A stretch of DNA of 64,000 nt, taken from positions 23,279,493 to 23,343,492 of the forward strand of contig NC_066851.1 in NCBI RefSeq assembly GCF_001640805.2. The letters are read 5' to 3'. Source of the stretch: Lates calcarifer (Eukaryota > Chordata > Actinopteri > Centropomidae). Shown piece after piece: positions 23,471 through 35,574 of this stretch (positions within the stretch are counted from its first letter, which is position 1; each line of letters starts with the position of its first letter). The translations under genes and the position numbers were made by a program. The notes below the pieces were generated by a model, which ran no database searches, was not told the origin of the DNA, and saw nothing but the letters and a program-made list of their open reading frames with translations.

Positions 23471-26279
23471 ACTTCACTCTTTCGATTATCTTCCATAGAC
23501 ACATCTGGCTCCAGTTACTGTCGGAGCTGGAGGAGGGCGGTGGGATGGGAGGAGGACCGTCTGACTGCAGCCCATCCAAATCCAAACATTCCTGGTTTGC
23601 TCGGACAAGTCGGGCCGAGGCAGAGAATCAGCAGGAAACCTCAGCAGTGAGCAGCAGAGGAGGAAAAGCACAAACCTTTCCTCTCTGAAGACATCACCAA
23701 CATATCTGCACAGGTTGCTGCATTAACAACATGCGTGTCAGTAACTCCGTAGCGACCATCACCACTCTGTATTTATCTGCTGTGCTTTGCCAAAAGAACC
23801 TCACTCCTTCTTATATAACACGACCAGCTGCTGTTAGACTGGTTCAAACTACAACCTTAATCAGAAAAATAAAGAGCTGAACCTGAACTTTAACCTTTGG
23901 GTTTGGGGAGCATTAGTTAAAAGACTGTGGTGGCTGACTAGAGTCCAAGTCACATGTCTCAATGTTCACTCCTCTGCTTGTTGCATATGAATCTGCACAG
24001 TGAGTGTTATCATCCTTTCCAACACTATGCACATTCAAAGTTCAATTAAGCTACTAAAACTAGTAGAGCTGCCCCCTGAAAGTCAAGAGGAGAGCTACTG
24101 ACTCTCTCCCTCACGGTTTCTGACTGTGTGGAAATCTGATGTTTCACCATCACAGATAAACAAAGGCCTTCAAACTTTGGTTTTCCTCTGTCTCTGTTTT
24201 TAGAGATCTTTTGTTTAACTTTGTCGAGCTGTTCTGACTTTGTCACTTGCACGTAAGGCACTCTGAGCTGCAGTCTTTGTACCAAATGTCCTATATAAGT
24301 GAAGCTACTGCAGTCTGATAAAGGAGTTTTGTGCCTCCCCTCTGAGAGATTTCCTAAGTTATAATTTACATGGAAAACCTTGTGGAAAGAATCCTCGTGT
24401 ATTATTGAAACTTTGACAGGGAAAATGTGACTTTAAATGTTTTATGCTCCTTCAAGACTAAGAACAAAACTGCTCATCATCTCTCTACACAGTATTTCCA
24501 CCAAAGTGATGACACCAAAGCAAGTCAGCGATAAATGACAGCTCTTAATGAATCATGAATCAGACTGAGAGACAGAGGAAACGATGGCAGCAGTGCGTCA
24601 GATCAAGTCAATGACACTGCATTAAGGCCAAAGATGAAATGATCTCTGTCAGAGGTCAATTCATCTGCTGTGGGATTTGGGAGAAACTTTGTATGAGCTC
24701 TGTTTCAGGTGCTAAAACAGTATCAGTACTCATTCACTCACTCAGCCTGCGTGTGTCAAAAAACACTTCCTATCTAGTCAGAGTTTGTTTAGTAATAAAC
24801 CTGTTCAACAAAAACTATGACCTGACTGTGTGGACGTGTTGTACATGACCACGTGGGCTGGACCATAAACCAAAATCTAATCTATAAACTGCATTGGTGC
24901 TTCCATGTGCTCTCAGTGCAGGAGGATAACGATGATGAGCCTTCAGAGAATACAGAGGTGCCAGCATTTGACATCTGTAACATGCAAAGGACACTCCTTT
25001 AGGACAGAAGGTAGCCATCCATAACATTTTATCCTGTTAAATAGATCCACTTATGTAATTAAATGGAGGTGCAGTGGCAGAAGACGTATGTCGGTGCAGT
25101 TCTGTCAGCACTTCTTAAAATCCCAGTTAGGGCAAAGTTGAAAATGACATTTTCAGACCAAAATAAACGTGAGAGAAAAGTCAGATTGAAAAAGTGAGAC
25201 AGAGGTCAACATCTTATCTGGTGCTCCACATGAGCAGGACGACTGTTTGTATTTCAAGACCTTGAATAGAGGCTGATTTGTCCAAACAAACCACGCAGAG
25301 GAGGGTTTGGGGGAACGATACACTTCGTATCGTGTTTTCCGAGTTCAGGCCGACGAATAGAAAGAGACCTTTTGTGACAGTAAGGAGAAAGGAGAGAGAT
25401 ACAGACGCTAAATGGGTCTTATCTCGGAATCCCACACTCCTCGGTCAGGGGTCGGCTCTCTTATCTCCTCCTCTGGCAGACAGACGGGGAGGCAGAGGGT
25501 CGTAAATCAATCCCACCTCTGCTCTCGCCTGCTGTGATTTTAAAAAAAAGCAACACAGGGATCCTGTGTATTTTACATTTCAAAACCCTGAGGACCAAGC
25601 ACAGCTGTATAGTTCTCGGAGCTAGCCGATGCTACGCTATGATTGGCCAGTCTGCGTTCAAGGGGTGGGACTTAGAGAAGGGTCAACTGGGGCACGGGGT
25701 TAACTACACACACCACGAGTGGTATGCCCTGTTTCTTCACTTGTTTCTGCTCACCACTCCAGTTCTTCAACCCCGAGTGCTAAATGCTAGAACGAGAGGA
25801 TTAAATACTCTTCAATCCAGAGAAGACTCTTTAAATATTTGACACTTTCCACACTTCTTGTATAATACGTCCACACATTGGTCGAGTCTGCCTCGTCCCT
25901 CAGCTCTATAAGAAACAAATGGACTTCCTGCAGATTGTTGTTCATGTTCCTCACTGTGTGGATGCACAGAGAGACAATAGAGGTGAACTACACAGACCTT
26001 CTGTTGGTTTTTACAGACTGGACACAATAGAGTGTTGTTCACTGAGTGAATAGGAGGGAAAGGAGGAAAGAACAACAGAGAGTGGCTTGTTAAAAGAAAA
26101 TTCCTGCATGGAATGTTATTCCAGTGATTTAGGATTATTTGATTCGTTTTTATGGACTATTCAACAGATCTCCTCTAAAGTGGGAAAAGGGTGCTTCACT
26201 GGGAGAAGCTGAGAAAGTTGAAATCTTTAGCCACACATTAGGATATGAAATGCTAAAAACAGCCACCGTACAGAGGATT

Positions 26280-26445
26280 GAGGCTGCAACTAATGATTAT
26301 GTTTGAATTATCCACTCATTATTTTCTTGATTAATCAATGATCGTTTGGCCTATAAAATGTCTGCAAAACCCCCAATGTGCAAGTGATTTTTGCCCTAAA
26401 ATATGAATTAAATGATCAATCAATTATTAAAATTGCTGCTGACAT
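26280..26445. mobile_element. teleost MITE-like repeat, family A
   Basis: It starts GGCTGCAACTAATGATTAT, continues GATTAATCAATGATCG and TTTGGCCTATAAAATGTC, and ends with an AATGATCAATCAATTATT phrase. An internally deleted copy. Confidence 0.6.
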
Positions 26446-26678
26446 TTTTAACCTAGCTAAAAATATTATTTTCTGCTGTGTATTGTGTTTTACACCAGAC
26501 TGGCTGTAGACTTTTAGTCTTGCTGTATCCACAATGAGCTTGATTTCATTTTAGTACAAGAAGCAACGGTCAACAAATGTGCTCATACAGCTGTACAGCC
26601 GCCCTGATGCTGTCACTGTATCCACTGAGCTAACTGCTCATTAATTGTTAAAAAGCTTCAGAGGAACGACTTCTCGGG

Positions 26679-27765
26679 CTGATCCTGAACGCTGCTTCAC
26701 GCGTGCTGACAAGAAAGAGGAAACGAGATCATATTTCTCCCAAATTAGCTTCTCTGCACTGGCTCCCAGTAAAATCCAGAATAGGATTTAAAATCCTCCT
26801 CCTCACCTACAAACCCCTTAACAGTCAGGCGCCATCACATCTTAAAGAGCTCGGAGTATCCTATTACTTCCCTAGAACACAGCCCTCTCGAAATGCAGGC
26901 TGAGCGGTGGCTCCTGAGCTTTCAGCTCTTCTACTGTGGAACCATTGTTCAAAGCTTATAGTTGGATGGCTGAAGCTTCCAGGACGGTTCGAGGCAAAGT
27001 TGATCCAGTCAGGCCCCGATCAGATACGACATGGTTTTTGCAGTGAGAGCTGTCTTTTTCCAGTCATTTTCTATGGGCACTAAGTGTTTTTTGTGTGCTG
27101 CTAATCCACCCTCAAAGCTTTGAGCTGACGAAACTTCAACTCAAAGTGCCTGATGTTATTTGCATTTTTTCCCCATAGTCTGATCGGATGAATCGAGAAG
27201 AGAAACTACTGGTGGCTGATGCTGGATACCTGGAGCTATACGACTTTACCAACCTCAGTTACCATGACTTGAACAGAAAGCAGCAGGCCTGCAGGCAGAT
27301 TAGTGCAGTGCTTCAGCTTTTGGTGGTTGTGCAGTATGCCTCATTTTGCAGGTTCTGTCTTCTGCCTTCCCATGATGCCCTAAGCTCCTCTGCCTCTCCT
27401 GCCATAAAAGCATGTTACTAACGCGACATCTTCTCTCTCTCCTGTAGATTTGCTCTTTCTCATCTCTCCCTACCTGTTGCTGTCTGCAGGTACTGCTGCA
27501 GACTCTGGATCTGTGATTACAAAACCTTCTGGCCCCACAATCCTGCTCAACACATACATGAGTGGTCCAGTCATATGTTTTCAGGTGTTAGTATGGACAG
27601 GAGATTATTTCTGACATGGAACTAAAACTCTTGTTTGGACTGAGATCATCTTAAAACGCCTTTTTTTGGGCATAGCCTCAATCCAACCCACCCAGGCATC
27701 ATTTCTGTTACAATTTGGCACCAAATTAATAAAACTGACTTGACCTGACTTGACCTCAGAGGGCA
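26679..27765 (+). mobile_element. L2-type LINE 3' end (reverse transcriptase C-terminus and 3' tail)
   Basis: From 26679 the plus strand encodes LNAASRVLTRKRKRDH, LASLHWLPVKSRI and FKILLLTYKPLNSQAPSHL, the conserved C-terminal region of L2/CR1-type reverse transcriptases in fish. It is truncated at its 5' side and stops at about 26903. The tail at 27720-27765 (AATAAAACTGACTTGACC with a repeated GACTTGACCT unit) looks like the matching 3' end. Inactive, antisense within SGPP1 intron 1. Continuity between the two ends is inferred. Confidence 0.65.
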
Positions 27766-28494
27766 AAGTCCCAGTGATCCTGGCTGGCAGTTGGGGAGGG
27801 TGTGGGAGAAGCATGCCCTGTAGGACAGTAGATTACAGGTTTGACCCCAAACCAGCAAGTGGCACAGTGGCTTTGAGCAAAAGAGTAAAAGCTGAGTGGG
27901 TGAAAGTAACACTGTGGATGTAAATGTGCATCTCTGCAGGATCAAGTTCAGCCTTCTTATACCTGTGAGGAAGAAAATACTCAGGCAGATGTTACTAGCT
28001 ATAGGTTTAACACCTGGATATCCTTTAAAATAAAGTTTAACCAAGTATTGAAGCATAACTTAATGTATGCAGCAATCATTTTTTTTAATGATTTCTATGT
28101 GCATATCAGATAGATAATCAGCCTTTTGATAGCTGAGATAATGGAGATACAGGTTACATACTGGACAAAGGTTTAATATTATTTTACACTGGTCAGCCCC
28201 CAGAAGGAGGGACAGGGTGAGCAGCAGGTGTTACTGCAGTTTTCACGGATGCACTTTAGTTCCCCAGTGAAGTTTCACCCCACTGCTTACTGTTTATTTT
28301 GTTCTCAAGTGAACCTTAAGGATCACTTGAATGGAACAAGGACAAACTGGCAAATAGAGGCAAATGTTGTGAAACATCACAAGGGGAACTTTCTCAGTTT
28401 CTTTCGTGAAAATCAGAGAAGTGGCTCCTGAACACTTCTCCTTCTGCTAAATTTTTACCAGCTACTTGGGTGTGTTAAGACGGATTTACTGTAC

Positions 28495-29416
28495 CTCCCA
28501 CCGGCCGTAGGTCATGAAGAACAGGGAGAAGGGGATGGCTGTGCCCGACATGGCGTGTGTGGACGGCATGCTGTACTCCGAGTTGTAAAACATCTCCACT
28601 TTGACCACAGGCGGTGAGGCGGGCCGGGGCCAACCGAACACATCCTTGGTGCACTGTCCCAGATACATGACCCAGACCCAGACCATGATCAGCCTCCTGC
28701 CCACGAAGGCGTCCAAGTTCCAGATGACGAAGGGGAAGAAGGTGATGTAGAAGAGCTCGTTGCCCAGCTCGGTTCCGAAAGTGAAGAGGTAGTACAAGAA
28801 CCGGTTCTCGATCAGGAACTCCTGCCCGGCGTCGCCCGTTAGAGAGTTTCTGCGGAGGGGTTTCACCGTGCTGCTCCGTGCGGAACCCGGGTCTTCACCG
28901 CTGTTCTCGCTCCCATTTAACTCTTTAGCCCCTGAAAAGTCCGGCCCGGCTGCGCTGCTGCTGCTGCCGCCCTGACCCGCGGCTGTAGCCCCGGCGAGCG
29001 AGCGGCCGTTGCTGCCCACACCGACCGTTTCTCCCCCGGCGGTCGCTGCGGACATCACCGCCCCGTTCCGGGGAGCGTTTTCACTGTCCTCCCCGTGGTT
29101 ATTCGCAACAGCTGACCCGGCAACCCTCTTCCGAACCGTCCGATGTTGTCGTCTGTACTTTCTCCCCCTCTCCAGCTCCAATGACGGCCAGGTTTTCTCT
29201 CTCATTTTCCCCGGTGATGTGATGATGACAAGCCCCGTTGTTGTGCGAGTGGCTCCGGTCCTCTTCCTTGCTGCTGCCGCTGCTGGTGGCGATGCTACCA
29301 GGGCAGGCGGTTCTCGAAAACGTCCCGCGCACCCCACACATCTGCTGAAAGCGGGCGACAAGGTGGGGGTCTTGGAGATAGCGGAACGGCTCCACGAACC
29401 AGTCACGTTTCCCCAT
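28495..29416 (-). CDS. sgpp1: SGPP1 exon 1, with a one-base frame disruption
   Basis: The upstream ATG at 29416 opens a frame with [17 protein letters not shown], matching the SGPP1 N-terminus, but this frame ends at 29099. The rest of the exon uses the next frame: [19 protein letters not shown], then phosphatase motif C1 (KDVFGWPRP, Kx6RP) and C2 (SMPSTHAM, the PSGH-like box). It ends TACGGCCGGTGGGAG at a GTACAG donor (28494), in phase with exon 2. From ATG to donor is 922 bases, one more than a multiple of three, so one extra base lies somewhere between about 29340 and 29100. Error in the sequence, a recent lesion, or use of a downstream ATG (for example MSAATAGG) are the options. Exons 2 and 3 are intact, which favours error. 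Confidence 0.9.
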
Positions 29417-29720
29417 GTTTACTCCGGTTTAATCGCCCACACACAGCCGAGAAAAGGAGCTCGGACTCCGCTACTTTCTCCCAACAGTGGATGCTAGTTT
29501 TCCGGCTAACGTTAGCTGGCTAACCCGTGCATCACGGCAGAGTGCCGCTCAGAAGTGAATCCCGAATCGTTTTTAAAACACAACAAGTTGTTATGACGGT
29601 AACTGGTGTTTTTTCAAAAAAGAAAAAATACCGTTTTCAGTTGGACGGTAACGGATAAACCGGACTGGACGGTTCTTGTTCGACACGGTCCGGTCGCGTT
29701 CAGTGTCCCGCTATCTGAGC
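28850..29720. promoter_or_regulatory. CpG-rich island over the SGPP1 start
   Basis: CG dinucleotides are dense across exon 1 and about 300 bases upstream, unlike the CpG-poor surroundings. This fits a CpG-island promoter. Plus-strand open frames over it are antisense shadows. Confidence 0.6.
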
Positions 29721-29864
29721 GTCTCCTGTAAATGACAGATCTGTGGAGCCGTCAGGGGAGCGCGCGCCTTCCCCGTTGCGTTCACGTACTGTCGGAAATT
29801 TAGCAATTTTCGTCAGCCAACTTCTTGGGTTTCTTCTTATTATTTGTAATGTTCTGGATGTAAC

Positions 29865-29955
29865 TAAATGCACCGACTCAAGTAGTATTTATTTTGATGT
29901 ACTTTTCATGCAACTTTCTACTTCCATTCCACTGCATTTTAGAGGTTTACTGTTT
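29865..29955. mobile_element. teleost dispersed repeat, family B fragment
   Basis: Phrases GACTCAAGTAGTATTTATT and CTTCCATTCCACTGCATTTTA match the common fish repeat also found at 33590-33975 and 46380-46462. Confidence 0.45.
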
Positions 29956-30186
29956 CCAGGACGATGGTTATTGTGGATACTTGACTGAGCTTTGAGTGCA
30001 TTAAGACTCGACTCTCTAAACGTTTGAGTTTGGTAGAAGCACTTGAAGGTAACGGTAGTTCCGGCGCGCACGCACAATAAACGTGCTCAAGATGTCACAA
30101 CGTATCGTGGCCGCGCTTAATCTACAGCCTTTTTTTTTGCGCAATTTACACATCTTTAAAAATTAACCCCTGAAATACATAGGACC

Positions 30187-30219
<33 letters not shown>
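30187..30219. repeat. (ATAG)n microsatellite
   Basis: About eight perfect ATAG units. Confidence 0.95.
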
Positions 30220-31661
30220 CAAAAAATGCACCAAACACATGAAAACGTTGTCACCTTACATACTTTATTTGATAATCAATCACCTGAAAAAAAGTTTAAT
30301 GGCCCTTTTTCAAAATAAGTTCATCTTAAATATGGAATATGCATTTTCATCAAAATATAAATTCTTGTTTTAAAATATCAAGCTTCTCTTTAATAGTTGC
30401 CTTGTTGTTGTGTGTTTTTTTTAATTCATTGTCGTGATTGTTATCAAGATGCACATTTTCAAACTCAGTAAAACTCCCAGACAGAGACCAAACACTCAAA
30501 GTACAGAAAGAGACACTGAGAAGGGATGAATCATTCATCACTGTTGTCATACAGCAGATTAGACAGTTTTATAATGCACACTTTGTGCAGCATTAAATAA
30601 TAACATATGTTCTGACAAAACCCAGTCTCCTGTGCTGTTGTATTCAGGACTGATAGTAGGAAAATATTAAATATGAAATCAATTAAAGGACATTCTGCTC
30701 TTTGATAGTCTGTTTTAAAAAAAATTAAAAGTATATATCCACAAAAACAATATTTGGTGGAAGAAAAAAATATTGTGACTTCTAGGAGCAGAGAAGAAAT
30801 GTCATCCTCTTTTTTTTAAATCCACAAGAAAGCAAAGTATGACTTGTTTCATCACTGGGGCTTGAAGTGTCACCATTTTCCTCATTATTCACTTTCATTG
30901 TGAAATTTAAACACATCAGCCACAAAGAGGGGCTTCAAGATGAATTCTTTCACCAGCAGAGAGCAGCAAAGTGATGCAAAAAGAAAAATACTCACAGCAT
31001 ACACAGGACGTCAAATACAGACAGAAACAGTCTCCCCACAGGCAGAAAATGCACCTCAGAGAACGAGGATCTTGAGACAGCATGGCAATTCACACAGTCC
31101 AGGGAATGTTACATAGAATATTTCATAAATCACACAGTAGAATAAAAAGATAACAGAAGCATATCAGCGCATATTCTCCACGCAAGCCAAGGTGCATCAA
31201 ATAGTAGCCTGCAGTTTGTAAATCCCTGAATATGCTCACCGTTCACATGAGCAACAGTAACAATAAAAATCATTAACATACCAGCAACAGCAAAGAAAAA
31301 AATCCTGCCTGCTCAGAGTCTCTCACATTTGCACAAATACTAAACGGCAGTGACGCTGGGACAGAGTTTGACATCAACATCAGAGACTCTGTTGATCCTG
31401 AGGCAGAAGAAGAATCAGGGTTTCTCAGCTTCTTAAATCCACTCCTGCCTCTTAGCAAGGTGATGAGAGGAGGTAACATCCTGCTGATGAACATAACAGA
31501 GCCAACGACACACGACCCCCCCCCCCCACCCCCAAAGGTTTTCAGTGGTAAACCGAGGGAAAACAGCAGCAGCAGCTTTCCTCCTGGTGATTGTGAACAA
31601 ACAGTACATGTTTGCATTTCCCAGCTTTGTGAACGGAGGCATGACAGTGAAGCCTGGAGAG

Positions 31662-32100
31662 TCAGCCATTGTCGTCCAGGTTGTACAGAAGGACTTGGTG
31701 GTTGGGGGTGAGTCCTGGGCACGTTGCCAGGCTGTACAAGCATCCAGCTGAGGGGTAACAGGGCACCAGCCGGTAATGCTGAAGGTCCTCCAGACCAAAC
31801 GCCGGAGAGCAGCAGTCCGTCACCAGCACCTTCACTCTCTTCCTGTCCGGGTACATCAGCCTCCGCTGCCCACTCTCTCCAATAACCTCCTCTTCTTCTT
31901 CTTCATCTTCTTCTTCTACTTCATCCTCGTCTTCTTCCTCCTCCTCGGCCTCCTAGCTCCTCCTCCTCATGGTGGATCTTCCTCAGCAGGTTGTTGATGA
32001 GGACGGAGCGCCGCAGGTAGGCCTCAGGGTCCTCCAGGAACCTTAGCTTCTCCAGGGACAGCTTCAGGATGCAGCTCCGGTCTTCCTGCAGTATCAGGTG
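31662..32100 (-). CDS. SERTAD4-like gene, SERTA-domain last exon (frame disrupted)
   Basis: After a CTGCAG acceptor at 32101 the exon encodes a SERTA domain: [36 protein letters not shown], RKI. This matches SERTAD4 best ([25 protein letters not shown] in human SERTAD4 as I recall it, so the identity is from memory). The frame stops at 31921-31923 after a Gly/Arg tail. One base over, a long acidic run (Glu/Asp, about 25 residues) continues into YPDRKRVKVLVTDCC and HYRLVPC, ending at 31662, comparable with the RKR patch after SERTA in SERTAD4. Acceptor to final stop is 439 bases, one too many, so one extra base probably lies at 31935-31950 in a GAG-rich stretch. SERTA proteins are nuclear transcriptional co-regulators. 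Confidence 0.75.
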
Positions 32101-32812
32101 CTGCAGATAACAGACACAAAGGCAGGGGATGAGTTTGTGCTCTTACTATTTTAGAGGGATAAACTTAGATTTGTAGCTTAAACAAGCAGATACAAGTGGA
32201 CAGTCTCAGTTTCAGTCAACAGTCCTGTGATTCATATCATTTTCTTGTGATAACATCTGCAGATAATCAGAAAATGTCGACATAACAATACCACATATCT
32301 GACTCTTGAGCCATATGGTCAAAATTTTATGAAACAACCGCGACCAGGGCTAGCTGGTTAGCATGCTAATTTCAGTAGAAGAAAAGAAGTGATAGAACTA
32401 GAAGCAAAACACTGGCACTGCTTTTCACTGCTGGAGACAGCTCTTGGCGAGTAAAGGAAAGAAGTTTGATGCTAAAATTCTTCTAGACTGGTACAGTAAC
32501 AGCTGGTAATGCTAATGTTGGCTAGTGATAGCAAAATGTACAAATAGCTCTGTTCTGTAACCATCTTTTTGATACTTAGATGAGCTGAAATGTGTGATCT
32601 AGATTTTAGTGTGAACTGAATTCTGTCATGAATATAAAGGTGTCATCTGTGTAGAAGCAGATAAATGCAGTGCAGCTTTAGTAGTCGTTCTACAGGACAG
32701 GTATTCAAACAGGTCAGGGTTCTTCAATGCAGCAAATCAAATCAAACTAAAGGTTGGCCGTGAACGCTTAAAGAAAAATGTGTGCAACAGGAAAAGAAGA
32801 AGAAGGTCATAC

Positions 32813-32928
32813 TTTTTGAAAATATCCATGTAGGCCTCCATGTAGATCCTCCTCCTCCGCATATTTCCTCTTGAAGTAGGCAACTTTCGACGTTGTTGAA
32901 TGGTTTGTTCTCTCTCACAGGGAAGGGG
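32813..32928 (-). CDS. SERTAD4-like gene, exon with YFKRKY motif
   Basis: The frame reads TTSKVAYFKRKYAEEEDL and ends at a GTATGA donor (32812), phase 0, joining the SERTA exon without a gap; the segment aligns residue for residue with TTSKITYFKRKYVEEED of SERTAD4 as I recall it. Upstream in this frame is a TGA just before the ERTN codons. With the strong CAGCAG acceptor at 32929-32934, the entry frame would be PFPVRENKPF and would need one base less before the TTSK codons. The 5' end is therefore uncertain. Confidence 0.65.
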
Positions 32929-33589
32929 CTGCTGGAGGCAAGAAAACAGAGATTAGACTATGAATCAAACAGAAGGGAGGCTGAGAAACATGTTTAATTA
33001 TTAAAACATTTATTTTTAGCCTACAACACCAGGTTTGTGTTTTACTCTCTGAAGACACTAAATGAGATGTTTCTGAACTCAGCTGTGAACAGAATCAGGG
33101 ATTTGAAGACAGAGTGTATCTTTACATTTTCACTCTCCGTTTTTTCAGCTCCATCAACATCAAGTATATTATATGTATTATATTTTACATTACAGCAAGA
33201 GAGAGCAAATGAACAAAGTTGATTAAGTGATCACCTTTTGAAAAAGATCCATGTGACATTTAAATAAAACCTATTATGAGCAGCCACTGAGATTATCATG
33301 ATCATAAGACAGAAAGAAAATCCTAACAATTTAGGGCTGATGTTAATAATCATATTTTTTGGAGTGAGGCAGCTGAGGAGCAGTAATTTGTTTATAAAAA
33401 GGCAATAATTCCAGCTTTTTTTTTTTATTGCCTGTTAACTACAAACTGTGCTCATTAGTCTCAAAAACCAAATTAAAACCATTTGACATTAAAAGTTTGC
33501 AGTGAGATGAGATTATTGAGACTTATTGAAGGTTGGCTTAAGTTAGGCTCACTGATGTAATAACATATTTTTATAGTTCAGTTTCGAGT

Positions 33590-33975
33590 ACTTGTTTAAA
33601 ATATGTGATGGAAAAAAAAACTTTTAAAGTAACTGTACTGAGAAAAAGAGAACGAGGCTTTTTTGTCATCAAACTACCATTTTCAGAGTCAAGAACATTG
33701 ATGGAAAGTCTTACATTTACTCAAGTGCTACGATTCAGAACAATTCTAAAGTATTTATACTTCACTTGAGTGTTTCCTCAGCTACAACAGTTATCATTAT
33801 TAACAAAATAATAATATCATCCGGAGTACTTTGATACTTTAAGCACATTTTGCTGATAATACTTTACTTACTTTACTTAAGATTTTTCATACAGGACATG
33901 TAATGGAGTACTTGTACACTGCTGTAGTAGTAGTTTTATTTAAGTAAAGGATCTGAATACTTCTCCCTCTACTCC
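33590..33975. mobile_element. teleost dispersed repeat, family B
   Basis: It contains CTTTGATACTTTAAGCACAT, TTTGCTGATAATACTTTAC, TAATGGAGTACTTGTACACT and AAGTAAAGGATCTGAATACT, an ending very common in teleost genomes. It lies in an intron or the upstream part of the SERTAD4-like gene. Confidence 0.6.
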
Positions 33976-34106
33976 CTCCTAGAAGTTGTCTCTGGCTCTG
34001 TGACGACAGCTAAGACTTATAATTCTCGTGGCCACTAGAGGTCCTTGTCAGGTAAATGTAAACATAGGTCCTGGTAAATCAAATAACAGACAGGACGTCT
34101 GATTAC

Positions 34107-34204
34107 CTGCTGCTGACGGTCCACAGTCCGGCGCTCAGCTCTCTGACTGGAGGGTGAATCAGTGCGTCTGAGCCAATTTGAGCCTCCACATTGCCCTCAG
34201 GCTC
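34107..34204 (-). CDS. possible upstream exon of the SERTAD4-like gene
   Basis: A 98-base open stretch lies between a CTCCTGCAG acceptor and an AGCAG/GTAATC donor. It reads EPEGNVEAQIGSDAL and ends GLWTVSS in phase 2, which would join the next exon's entry frame (PFPVRENKPF). It has a TLW-like patch as in the SERTAD4 N-terminus but otherwise no clear similarity. It may be non-coding. Confidence 0.35.
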
Positions 34205-34665
34205 CTGCAGGAGGACACAGGCCCAGAGAGGAGTGAGGAGGAGGAGGAGGACGAGGAGGAGGAGGAAGGACTCAAACCTGTCAGTATGAATGCAGAAACT
34301 ACAAACACTGCTGTCCTTCAGTTTGGTATCTAAATTTGATCTTTGCTATTCTGTGTGTGCAGGAAAACAGGAGCAAAAAGAAAATGAAGTTTAAATCATT
34401 TGTTTGGAATCTGATATATACATTCAGTTATGAATAAGAATAATCTGCATTTTAATTAAAATAATATCACATTTAAAAACTATATATGCACTAATGTATA
34501 ACATCATGATTTGATCTTTTAATGTTCCATGATGCTGTGTTTATTTGTTTATATTGTTTACTAAAAACAAACAAACAAAAAATCTGCTGTCCTCAGAAGC
34601 TCATTCAAATTCAAGAAAGAGCAAGGGGAGGAGAGATAAGAGGGTGGTGTGTGTTATTGAGTGTG

Positions 34666-34667
<2 letters not shown>

Positions 34668-34697
<30 letters not shown>
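34668..34697. repeat. (TG)n microsatellite
   Basis: About 15 TG units. Confidence 0.9.
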
Positions 34698-34699
<2 letters not shown>

Positions 34700-34896
34700 G
34701 GGGAGGTGTTGTTATTTAAAATGCCATAAATCAATCATAAACACAGAGTGGGAAGCTTTATCGTTGCGAAACATTCACGCCGGCTCCCCTGAAGCTGCTG
34801 CAGTGACTCACACAGTTTTTAACATCCAACTGCAGCCTGAATATTTCATCTGTGGGAGAAATGATGCACGATGATGGACGAGAGAGGCTGCGTGGG

Positions 34897-34898
<2 letters not shown>

Positions 34899-34947
<49 letters not shown>

Positions 34948-34950
34948 TGT
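34899..34950. repeat. (GT)n microsatellite
   Basis: About 23 GT units, then a single T interruption. Confidence 0.9.
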
Positions 34951-35574
34951 GCATGCAACATCTCTACATCTCCTTTTGCAGCAAATATTTCCACTAAAAA
35001 CACAAGTATGTGTGCACAGCAGATCATGACTTTATAATCCCTGAATTTCCTGCCTTAAACCACGTTTAAGTGTTTAAGACTGAGGTGAAATGTGCACAGG
35101 TAAAGAAACTTTTAAGAGTAAAATCAGGTGAATTTTAACAGTTCACTAAACTACGGACATGTCTGCAAAATATCAGCTTTTTGAGAGTGAGAGTGCATTT
35201 TCCAGGTAATCCAGTGGGTTTGAACTAATTTTATTTTAAGAAGTAGGGGAATTTTCTTAATTCAACAGAAACACTGTCCACTCATAATTTCTCATAAAAA
35301 TTCAAAAGAATCAAAATGTTAGTAGACAGGTATTTCTGGTCTGTTATCTCTCTGTTCATTTGCATTTTCAGTTTCAATCTGACTTTATTTTCTTTTTGTG
35401 CTGTTTTAAATTTTATTTAATGCATTTATTCACCTCATGTAAAAACACTTTAACTTCCCTCTGTGTTTGTAAGTTGCATCATGAATAAACTCGCCCGCTT
35501 TAGAAAAGAGTAGCTGTTTAACATGCAGCGACCACCACCAATAAATCCGTGAGGTGTCCGTTAAAGCCTCTTAC

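Larger units (their letters stand above)
18697..28494 (-). other. sgpp1: SGPP1 intron 1
   Basis: A 9.8 kb intron from the GT at 28494 to the AG at 18697. It carries a dispersed repeat (19150-19505), family A MITE fragments (20463, 26280), palindromic TTAGCATGCTAA boxes (21488-21592), a CT-rich tract (23140-23470) and an L2-type LINE 3' end (26679-27765). No embedded gene is seen. Confidence 0.7.
29721..31661. other. intergenic between SGPP1 and the SERTA-domain gene
   Basis: No gene is recognised. It has a family B repeat fragment (29865), an ATAG tetranucleotide array (30187) and a poly-C run near 31516. Minus-strand 31545-31660 has coding-like third positions and could be further SERTA-gene C-terminus after another frame change, but I cannot support that. 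Confidence 0.45.

Noticed and set aside
23099..23502. Ser/Leu-rich plus frame and Arg/Glu-rich minus frame
   Set aside because: Both come from a polypyrimidine tract without codon structure.
29009..29497. Plus-strand open frame of 162 codons
   Set aside because: Antisense to GC-rich SGPP1 exon 1 with no domain of its own.
32813..32928. A second frameshift between YFKRKYAEEED and the SERTA domain
   Set aside because: On recounting the A-run before the GTATGA donor, the frame leaves in phase 0 and joins the SERTA exon directly; no shift is needed there.
34204..34280. Leucine-rich leader reading into the possible SERTAD exon, looking like a signal peptide
   Set aside because: The leucines are encoded by a (TCC/CTC)n tract just before a good acceptor, and SERTA proteins are nuclear.
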